Of a DNA stretch of 64,000 nucleotides, positions 36,018 to 45,300 are shown piece after piece. The position numbers were made by a program, and so were the translations under genes. The stretch's first letter is position 1. Each line of letters begins with the position of its first letter. Below the pieces are notes generated by a model. That model saw only the letters and a list, made by a program, of their open reading frames with translations. It had not been told where the DNA came from and did no database searches. The stretch comes from Azolla caroliniana (Eukaryota; Polypodiophyta). The DNA lies in NCBI GenBank assembly GCA_043228905.1, contig JBHGNT010000010.1:17174001-17238000 (forward strand), written 5' to 3'.

Positions 36018-36574
36018 TGTCACGATATTCCGCAAGCGCGTGTAGGATCCGAGGCGGGACCACGAGGGTCTTGGACTAGGGAGTAGAAGAGAAAGAGTAA
36101 GACAAGAAATGGAAGCTTAGCTCAAGAGGAGAAGGAATAAAACATTAACATTGAACGAGAAAATGATGGAGGCAAGATACACAAATGGTTTGTATTAAGA
36201 AGAACACCACACGCATTACAACCATGGCCGCATAGGCCACACCCAATGACTACAAGAAAACCCTAACTGGATAAGCAAGTAGAATAGTAAAACCCTAAAG
36301 GAAACCCTAGAAGAAACCCTAACCGAAACCCTAAAATCGAATAGGAAACCCTCGACCTAAGTGGTGTGCCTCTCTCCCTCAAAATAGGCAACCCCTTCAT
36401 AAGTAACCCCTCCCTTCCTTTATAGCCCAAGGAGGGAGGGACCTTACAACGTGGGATAAAATTTTCCCTCTTATTTCTATACACCATTTCCTAGTATACA
36501 TGTGCACATGTTGCACACCACCGACTTGCCCATTCCACCCCGGTTTTACATCGTAGCCGGAAATCTTCACGACA
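36018..36574 (-). repeat. Right LTR B (5' LTR in element sense)
   Basis: 557 bp, beginning TGTCACGATATTCCGC and ending TTCACGACA. It is intact relative to the left copy. AACCCTAA-type motifs occur four times between about 36258 and 36335. The minus-strand promoter motif CTATAAAGG lies at about 36418-36427, with its complement on the plus strand. It is followed by ACGG. Confidence 0.9.
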
Positions 36575-36578
36575 ACGG

Positions 36579-37065
36579 TGTCACAGTATTCCACGTGCAC
36601 GTGTTGGCTTGGGTGGGACCACGGGGGTCACGGACTAGGGAGTCGGATGGTGGAGGTCTTAAACTTTGCGAGCTTCGGTCCGTTGGCTTTCCATCTAAAC
36701 CGGCTTCTAGATTCGACGAAGGTAGGGTTCAAGAAAAAGGTTCACCGCGATTAAGGACTCAACTCAAATATGTTAAAATAGAAGACTGAGGGATATGCAC
36801 AAACATATATATATTACAAAAGATTTACAACAAGACGCATACATGCCACGAATCTAGTGGCTATTACAAAACAATTGGTTAATACAACTAGTTACGAATG
36901 GGAACCGGCGAAGACGAGTCAAGTGGGCCGCTGGGATAACGATGTCCACCATTGGTCACGCCCTGAAGACGGTGGAGTGTTCCCGTGCCACTTTGCCCTC
37001 CCTTCTCGAACTGGCCACCATGCGAAACGCTCACCATCGAGGAGAGGAAGCCGAATTATTTAAAA
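36579..37065 (-). repeat. LTR C fragment of the same family
   Basis: It starts TGTCACAGTATTCCACGTG and shares the GGTGGGACCACGGGGGTC...GGACTAGGGAGT block with LTRs A and B, then diverges. No matching TTCACGACA end is found, so the right part is truncated or decayed somewhere before about 37065. It directly abuts the ACGG that ends the neighbouring element. Confidence 0.6.
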
Positions 37066-37129
37066 ACAATATTATTTTTTTGAATTTAAAAAAAATAAAA
37101 ACAAACTGCTAAACCACGGGTTTTAACTT

Positions 37130-37230
37130 TTGAAACCGAACCGAACCGTTTAAAAAAACCCCGAACCTGCCGAACCGTTTAAATCGTTAAGCTGCGGTTT
37201 CACGGTTCGGCTCGGTTCAAACCGAACCGT
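37130..37230. repeat. AACCGAACCG / CGGTTCGG inverted-repeat region
   Basis: This contains GAAACCGAACCGAACCG at its left, two more GAACCGTTTAAA units, and CGGTTCGGCTCGGTTCAAACCG at its right. The ends can pair as an imperfect hairpin. Such CCGAAC-rich subterminal repeats occur in small non-autonomous DNA transposons of plants. No clean terminal repeats with a target duplication are visible here. It lies about 230 bp before the NMD3 start. Confidence 0.5.
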
Positions 37231-37283
37231 TGCCAACTGTTAATTGGAAGCATAGTTTTGTAAATTGTCCAATCCCATCCCAC

Positions 37284-37292
37284 AAACCCTAA
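37284..37292 (+). promoter_or_regulatory. Telo-box in the NMD3 upstream region
   Basis: AAACCCTAA, a telo-box as found near the start of many plant ribosome-biogenesis and translation genes, 167 bp before the NMD3 ATG. That context matches the gene's function. It is a motif match only. Confidence 0.5.
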
Positions 37293-37458
37293 AATGATAA
37301 AACACAGCAAAAAGCCCTTCCCCAAATAAACACAGAACAGAAGAAGAAGAAGCAGAAGCAGAAGAAGACGAAGAAGATAGACGGAGACCGACACAGAAAC
37401 AGATAGCGAGACAGGAAGGTAAAGAGAGGAACAGAGAGAGTTTGATTCTAAAGAATCC

Positions 37459-39737
37459 ATGGCGCAGAGCGAGATGTTCACGGTCTCTCATACAGTGGGA
37501 AGGGTCCTGTGCCCTGTATGTGGAGTTTCCATGGCTCCCAACCCCGCCAATATGTGTGTCTCTTGCCTCCGCACACAGGTTGACATCACAGAGGGTCTCC
37601 AGAAGAATGTCACCATCCTCTTCTGCCCAGAATGCGTCAGCTATTTGCATCCCCCTCGGACATGGATCAAAGCAGAGCTTGAATCGAAAGAGCTCCTCAC
37701 TTTCTGCGTCAAGAGACTGAAGAATATGAACAAGATCCGTCTAATCGATGCTGCGTTTGTGTGGACCGAACCTCACTCTAAGAGAGTGAAAGTCAAGCTG
37801 AAGATCCAGAAAGAGATCATGAATGGTGCAATCATGGAACAGAGCTATGTTGTTGAGTACGTCGTTGAAGATCATCTGTGTGAGAGTTGCTCTCGCGTTG
37901 CAGCGAATCCTGATCAGTGGATTGCCTCAGTTCAGGTTTGTTTTCTCCAAAGATGATTATTTATGGAACAGTCAAGTTTTTAGAGTGTGAAATATAATTT
38001 GTTTGCTCTGATCTTCAAATTAATTAGGCAACTAAATTTACAGTTGGACATGGACGTTTTAAATTTTGTTTGCACTTTCTTTAAGTTTCTGTGGAAAAAG
38101 AAATGAATCACCACTGAATTAATGTAAATTTTATTTTGCATTTGTAATATGTATTGGTACAACTTGATTGAATTAGCAGGGTTTTGCAATTTATTATTAA
38201 AAAAATTAAAATTTGGTTAGTTGTAATTTGTGCTTCTTCAAACTTAAAGAAACAATCACAATTGAATATGGGTACCTTTTTTTTCTCATTTGTGATATTG
38301 TTTTGGAAAGTTAATTGCAATTAGATTAGTGGAATTTGCATTCATATTTAGAAAAATCACAATCAGTTTAGTATGATTTGCTCTTGCATTATCTAAATGA
38401 AAACCACCCTTATAAATTGTGAAGTCTAAAGAAGAAAGAGTAATCTACCCATTCCACTTTGAGAAAACTTTAAAATATCATATTTCTATTCGATAAAAAA
38501 AATTCTCCTCAAAATTTCACCAAATTTCATAAGAAAGATTTTTCCTAAAACTTATTTTTGGCAAAATCGCTCTATACTTCCGACTGTCAAATTTCCTTCA
38601 AACTTATTTTGAACTTTGGCAAAATCTTTTGTTATTTTCCAAACACTGGAACTTCAGGTACGCCAAAAAGTCGACCACAAACGTACTTTTTTCTACCTAG
38701 AACAAGCTATTCTAAAGCATGGAGCTGCCTCTCAAGCAATCAATATAAAGCAAATCCATGATGGGGTAGATTTCTTCTTTTCAAGTAGAAGCCATGCTTT
38801 GAAACTTGTTGATTTTCTCGGTAATGTTACCCCTATCAAGAGTCGGAATGATAAACAACTAGTTTCTCATGATACGAAGAATAATAGCTATAATTATCGG
38901 TTCACTTTCTCGGTGGAAATTTGCCCTGTGTGTAAAGATGATCTTGTTTGTCTTCCACAAAAGGTAGCAGTCGGGCTTGGTAATCTGGGGCCTCTTGTAT
39001 TATGTGTTCGAGTCTCAAATACATTAATGTTTCTGGACCCATTAACGCTGAGAACAGCTTTTGTTGATGCAACCCAATATTGGAGAGCTCCTTACAAGTC
39101 TCTATTGAGTAGTCGACAACTTGTTGAATATGTGGTCTTGGATGTAGAAGATGTAGAGAGAGTACATGTAACACATGGCAAGTTCTCTTTGGCCCAAGTG
39201 CAAGTTGCTCGTATCTCAGATTTTGGGAAGAACGATCTTATATTTTCAGCTAAGACCCATTTGGGAAGACTACTGAGTCCTGGTGATTACGCCCTCGGAT
39301 ATGATCTCTATGGTGCAAACACAAATGATTTTGAGCTTGATAAGTACAAGAATTTAGTACTTCCTGATGTGGTACTTGTGAAGAAGAGCTATGAAGAGAA
39401 AAGACAGAAAAGGAGAGGTAAGCCAAGGCCATGGAAACTTAGAAATCTGCCTATGGAGGTGGATAATTATGGTAGGGGTAGGATGGATGAAGAAAAGAAA
39501 GCTGTGGAGTTTGAAAAGTTTATGGATGAACTTGAGGAGGATCCGGAGCTTCGTGCTAATGTTGCTTTGTATAAGAATGCGGATTATAGAGATCAATCTG
39601 AGATGGGTTCTATGACTGATGGAGAGGAGCCTCCATCTATACCGTTGGAAGAGCTGCTAGCTGACCTTCACCTGGAAGAAGGTAGTACACTTGCAAGTGA
39701 AGATGAGGATGAAGATGATGATATGGATGCTGTTTAG
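37459..39737 (+). CDS. NMD3: NMD3, 60S ribosomal subunit nuclear export adaptor
   Basis: Two coding exons, 37459-37935 and 38658-39737, with a 722-bp intron (GT at 37936, AG at 38656-38657, phase 0). The product is 518 aa, essentially the full length of plant NMD3. The N-terminal zinc region has C18-x2-C21, C33-x2-C36 and C56-x2-C59, then C141-x2-C144 just before the splice. Exon 2 opens with the conserved KRTFFYLEQ-ILKH segment and includes the HDTKNNSYNY-FTFSVEI and SSRQLVEYVVLDVE signatures. The C-terminus is acidic (EDEDEDDDMDAV). The protein binds nascent 60S subunits in the nucleus and carries a leucine-rich export signal for CRM1; the C-terminal LEELLADLHLEE is a plausible such signal. 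All key cysteines are present, so the gene looks functional. Confidence 0.97.
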
Positions 39738-41639
39738 TGAGGTGTTTTTTAAGCACAAGTAAATGATACAATATGGGTATCTGTTGTATAACAATGGAAG
39801 GTATGGATGTCACGTAGGGAGTTTTTGCAAGTAATGATCGCACAAGATGGCAAATTTCAGTGTATGAAGATGAAGGTATGGATTTAGTGAGCTTTTGAAT
39901 GAAGTCAAAAGAACTGATGATACAAGACGGGTGATTTTGATGCACGGTATCTAAATGCAAATTTCCCATAGCTGAAAGTGGAAATGGATATTTGGCAAAA
40001 TGCATTTTAGTAGGGAAGAGAAACATATTAGCAATCTAAATTTACGTTTATATTCACTCCAGCTTGAGATACTGAGTATTTCTCTCTGGTGGATGCGGTT
40101 GACAAAATGTAATAAAGAGGTTTTGATGGATTATATAATCTTATCTTCAGCAACAGAAGTTTTTTAATATGCTTCCTATTCAAGGATTCATGTATATTGT
40201 TTGCCATCTTTTGCCATTGTGTTCGCTCTCCATGTATATGCTTGTGAAATATATTAGAAATTTTCGTCACTGTCGTTGTAGCACTAGATCTGTTAATATA
40301 TTTCATCTCACTGTTGTCATTTGAAAGCTCATCTGGCCCTCCATGAAAAGGTGACAAATTTGAAGTGTTAGGTTTATTTGCCATACTTGTATTCAATTTA
40401 TTAGTTTATTAGTTTCTGATCTTAGATATATGTACAAGTGTGTATCCATTTAAGTGTGGCATTCTATTAAATGCACTTCTTGTGGAGGCGAAAATCTTGA
40501 TGATTTTTTTTACAATTTTTCATGACAAAATTACATTAAACCAAATTGAAATCATGTAACTCAAAAATAATGATATCATCAACAGAAATCAGATTTCCAA
40601 GTCTCTCTATTTCATGCCAAAATCATGTTCCAAACATTCAAAACCATAGATATCATCAATAGAAATCAGATTTCAAGTCTTTCTCCATTTCATATCAAAA
40701 TCATGCAAGATCATTTGCCTATTGTTTTGAAAAAAACTCAATTTTATCAATTTGTAATTACATTGTTTGGAAACTAGTGTTGCATTCTGAAATTTATGTT
40801 ACATTGAGGAAACATGCTTCATAGTATGTAAAAACCTTCACATTTGGAGATATAATCAGGCAATGATTCAAGCCACAATGTGGGAGCAATTAGAGTGGTT
40901 GATCGCTGTTGTTGGAGCATTTAGAGTGGTTGTGGGGGTCGAGCTATCTTCAATGATGTAGAAAGAAACATTTTGTTAAAACAAAACACATAAAAAACCT
41001 AAATGTGTAGCTCAATTAAGTGATCACTTTCCCCCAAGATCAAATTGCACACTTAATTGAATGCCGATTGTGTGCCTAACTTCTCAACCATCCATTCTCT
41101 ATTTAAGCTCCAAAGTCACCAAAATAGTCTTTAAAGTTGCTTCATTGCTTGTCTTTGGATTAAGTGATCATAATTCTCATTTTTGGCCCGATTAACATTG
41201 ACCTCTCTGTAATTGACACTCTGATCAACAAGTTGTCGTGTTAAATATTCATAGATTTAGAATGCCTTGCTATATTTCTCTAGATATTGTGAGAATGAAT
41301 GATGATCTATGCATGCATGGTACCACTACCTTTGGTAGTTTGACAAATGAGAAGGGAATTTTTGTGTCCCAATTTAAGCTTTAGAATAGCTTTTTGAGGT
41401 AACACTAAATGATTCTACTAGATTTTCATCTTCACTTATTGCACGTGTATTTGCCTCCGACATTCTCAAAATGAGAGAGGGGTGAAATTCTACTTCATTC
41501 AAGTGGCGCACATGCATCTCTAGCATATGTACTCCGCATGTTGAAGCAGCTTGCAGAAAGCGAAAAGGCAAAAGCCCATAAATAAATAAAAACACGAACA
41601 AGTGTTTGTATTCCTTTTTGGGTGTCTCTCTTTCGATTG
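39738..41639. other. NMD3 3' flank and AT-rich intergenic DNA
   Basis: About 1.9 kb with no further gene. A phrase around ATATCATCAA-AGAAATCAGATTTC is repeated at about 40571-40600 and 40652-40680, a partial tandem duplication of about 80 bp. Minus-strand frames near 39640-40030 are shadows of the NMD3 3' region. Confidence 0.5.
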
Positions 41640-42120
41640 AGAGCTCGCACATTCACAAATGGGTGATCTTTTGTAGCGATAGCATGTCTATTTGAGCTAG
41701 TGCACAAGCACGCATCCACAATATAGGCGAGCTTCTGCGGTGAATCTAGTTTTGTTTGAGCTTAGTAAATAATGCACACACACATCTAGAAATGGGCGAG
41801 CTTCCAGAGTGCCACCGATTCTGTTCGAGCTCAATAAACACACCCACACATCCAAGACTGGGTGAGCTTCCGAAGCGCCATCGGTTTTGTTTGAGTTCAC
41901 ATGCACATGCACATAGGGCACACACCCATCCACGAATGGGCGAGGTTTCATGGTGCCAACTGTTTGTTTCAGATTGGACTTGCACATGGCACGCACGCAC
42001 GCACGAATGGGTGAGCTTCAGAAGCGATACCAGTCATGATCTCTCACATGCGCACGCGCACACGCACACACGCACACGCACACGCACACGCACGCACCCA
42101 CACACGCACACAAACGGGTG
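41640..42120. repeat. ~70-85-bp imperfect minisatellite plus CACGCA run upstream of COQ8
   Basis: Five or more diverged units share ATGGGCGAGCTTC (or TGGGTGAGCTTC), a GCGCCA-CGGTTTTG-like stretch, TTTGAGCTCA and CACACATCCA. GGGCGAGC-type anchors occur at about 41663, 41727, 41804, 41860, 41939 and 42009. The array ends in an alternating CGCACACGCA purine-pyrimidine run (42049-42112). The units stay open on the plus strand as a short degenerate peptide repeat, but nothing suggests translation. Confidence 0.75.
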
Positions 42121-42166
42121 GGCGTCCCCCCCACCTGCAAGGAGAGCCTCTGCCCCCTTTGTTGGT

Positions 42167-42236
42167 GCCACGTGGCAGAGCCTCGCTGTGACACGTGGAG
42201 GCAAGCCAGGGCCGCCACGTCGCCTGATGACGTGGC
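42167..42236 (+). promoter_or_regulatory. Cluster of four ACGT-core (G-box/ABRE-like) motifs before COQ8
   Basis: In 70 bp there are a palindromic GCCACGTGGC (42167-42176), ACACGTGG (42191-42198), CCACGT (42215-42220) and TGACGTGGC (42228-42236), all within about 190 bp of the COQ8 start codon. Such clusters bind plant bZIP or bHLH factors and often give abscisic-acid, light or stress response. Binding here is inferred. Confidence 0.6.
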
Positions 42237-42351
42237 GCGGCGTCGTTGGGAAGCCGCAAAACCCCAGAGCCGAAGCCGGAGCCGTCGGTCTTCTGCTTCT
42301 GCTTCTGCTTCCAACGACAGGAGGACGTCTCAGAAGAGGAGGTAGGCGGCC

Positions 42352-45300
42352 ATGGCGAGCTCGCGTCTGCAGGACGCTGCTCGGACGTTGACAGGCTTGG
42401 CTATGGTGGCTCGAGAAGCTGCTACCACATCCAGAACCCTAAACCACCATCCTCCCCTTCGATCCTCTTCTTCTCCTTCCGTCTCCGACTTCCCCGCGTT
42501 CCTTTCTTCTTCCCTCTCTCGTCTCCTCCTCTCTGCAGGTGATGTCTTTGGCATCACACGTGGCACCCCTCGCTCTCCATCTTCTGCATTGGATCCCCAT
42601 GGGAATGGAAGGCTCCGACCCTCTCCTGCAGATCCACCTCCTCCTCCTCCTCCTCCTCCTCCTCCTGAAACATCTGTTTCGCTGAAAGTTATAGAAGGAG
42701 AAGAATTCGATGCTCCGCAGAGCATTCCTGAGAACGTTCCTTCTCCGAACATTTCGGACACAGTTTCTAAGTCTTCGTCAGTTTCTTCTTCTGTCAATGA
42801 AATCGTCCTTCCTTCAGAGAGATACCATGGAAAGGAAGAGATTATATTACCAAAAGGTATGTATGAAACTTCCATTTGACTTGAAGTTATGTTTGCGGCT
42901 AACTTTGAGCAGCCCCATCAATGCTAGAAAAAGAAACAATTATATATTTTTCCTTTACTAGAATGTTGCATCTAAAATGTGGTAAGAGCTTTGAGCAGCC
43001 CCATCAGTGCTAGAAAAAGAAACATATATATATATATATATATTTCCTTTACCAGAATATTGTATCTAAAATGTGGTAAGTCTTTCGTCTAAAGTTGTTG
43101 AATTTAGCGAAATCTCCCTATATTTGTTGAGATTATTTATGGATTGATAATCAATATTTGACGTTTTTTATTCTAAAAGCATCCCTCAATGTTTGCTAAA
43201 ACGTTTCATAAATTCAGACGTATCTGAAAAATTAGAAAGTTTTTGTTCTAATACAACCCTCCAAATCTTATTTCTTCTAAAACATCTCACTCTCAATGAT
43301 GTACTTTCAATGAGTTCAAAATGTAACCACTGATAGTGTTTCATGGAAGCATGAAGAAGATTACACTAAAAATAATTGATTCTGTATTAACATTTGCTTT
43401 TGAATGTAGCCACTGATAGTGTTTCACAGAAGCATCACGATAATGCTACAAAGGTTATACTGGAAGATGAGCAGATTTTGAATTCTTCCACGACAAATAC
43501 CACAGTGAATACTGTGCTGCCTCCTACTCCTGCAAAACGAAGGCCGCGTGAGCGAAGAGTTCCCTCAACACCTCTTGGAAGAGCTTTTGGGTATGTCTTT
43601 AACAAAGTCTTTTTTTTTACAATAAATTGGGCAATAGAAATTTGTTGTGCTCGTCGGCCCCAACCATTTGAACTATGGCTCCGTCACTATTGTCATTGAT
43701 AGATAAAGGCCATAATCACCCAGCACCAAAGGTATCTTATATATATATATTTGGATTGTTCTCAAAGTCGAGAGATACAACCTTTTAAGATGAAATCTCT
43801 CATTTAGTCTCATAAGCCATTGCCTTGAGAGATGCCAAATCTGTTGGATAGAAGTCATTAATAGAGAATATTACCTCGGTCAAGAGTAGGACTGCTCCTA
43901 TCTTAGCTCAGAGTTTCTCATGGGGCATGATGATTTGCTAAGTAGCATGCAGGCAATTATGGAGATGAAAGGTGTCTCAAAATTTTCTCCAGTTATGTGC
44001 CATTAAAGGATTGGTTCCCAACATTTTACCCCATAGGGAAGAGTTGATCTTACAAGGTATCAAACCAACATAATTTTGTCCATCGTTCTTGGATCTGTAT
44101 ATGTGTGCATTGTCTTTCAAGAGGACATAGTTTTCCATATCCACGAGAAAGCTGAGCCTAGCAACTGTCCATAGGAAGAAGAGAGGCTTTGTTAACAGTT
44201 ACTGCAATATGATACTTGGTGAGGTGGATTCCTCATGATGGGGCAGAAATGAACTTTTATGATGGATGGAAAGCCCTAGAGAAACCCTTGGTGGTGATGA
44301 TAGTATGAGTGATCATGATCAAGCCTTCAATATGACATGGAATTATCAGATCAGAACTGCAACTGCACCAGTTGTTCACTAAAGGCTTCTTCCAACTGCT
44401 CAGGTTTCTGTAGAGATTGTGGGAAGTAGCCCAATGAAGGTTGTCATGGTTGGCACTTCACTCATCAAAGAAACTAGATTGAGAAGGAGATGCATGGGTT
44501 GCTATGCACAATTGAGTAGCTGGCTGAAACTTAATGGCATTGAAATTGATGATTTTCCTATTGCAGACAATAATGTTATGCCATTTCTTTCATGAGAGGT
44601 ATTTATGTAAAGATAGAACTCCATAGGTTCGAGATCCCTGGCCTTAAACTGAGGCTTGAGGTCCTGGTCTGTCAGTTTGACGTATTTTCTTAGCCTGAAA
44701 CTGGGGTGTAACATGAAAAATTTGTTTCCTGTGTGGCCAATGGAATTACCATATTCACCTGTTTGACTCTACAGGAAATATTCATTTCCTATCATCAAAA
44801 TTGTGGTTTTTGCAATTTGGTTTTGTAATTATTTCATCAGTTGTGTTTTAATTATTTTGCCCTCAATTCTGGTTCTTTGCTTGCTACTTTGTCTGTCGTT
44901 CTATTAAATTTTGTTTTGATGTTTTTCCCCAATAACAATAATTGGAAGCAACCATGAGTGTGATGTGTATGTATATTAGATCAAGCTCCTTTCAATATCT
45001 ACTCAATGTTCTACAAAGAGGCTATAGCCCCGATTTCCCCCAACCCATGGAACACAGACATCTAGGACTTCATCTGATGGGAAAACTAAGATCATAATGA
45101 TTATGGGGATGTCGAGGTTTCCCATGGGAAGATAGATGATGGTGATTTTCAATTAGGGCTAGATTTTTATGAGATCTATCATCTATTGTTGATTCTATCT
45201 ATTTAAATGTACTGGAATTTGGCATATATGATGTGCCATTTATACATTGATGTATTTTCCAATTTCTCATCTTTGTTCAAGGATTTTTATATCCAGCTAT

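Larger units (their letters stand above)
32550..36574 (-). mobile_element. Non-autonomous gypsy-like element (LTR B - gag remnant - LTR B)
   Basis: Two matching LTRs (32550-33836, after removal of a nested solo LTR, and 36018-36574) enclose a 2.2-kb GC-rich interior. The sense is the minus strand. A primer-site-like TGGTGAACCCGACGTG lies next to the right-hand LTR and a purine run (GGTGGGGGTGGA) next to the left-hand LTR. The only recognisable coding text is a gag N-terminal domain, with no protease, RT or integrase. The size and content fit a gag-only or large non-autonomous derivative that would depend on enzymes from another copy. Confidence 0.75.

Noticed and set aside
41756-42391. 211-codon frame before COQ8
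   Set aside because: It reads through the minisatellite, the CACGCA run and the COQ8 promoter and overlaps the COQ8 start. It does not begin with ATG in a good context and lacks any family wording.
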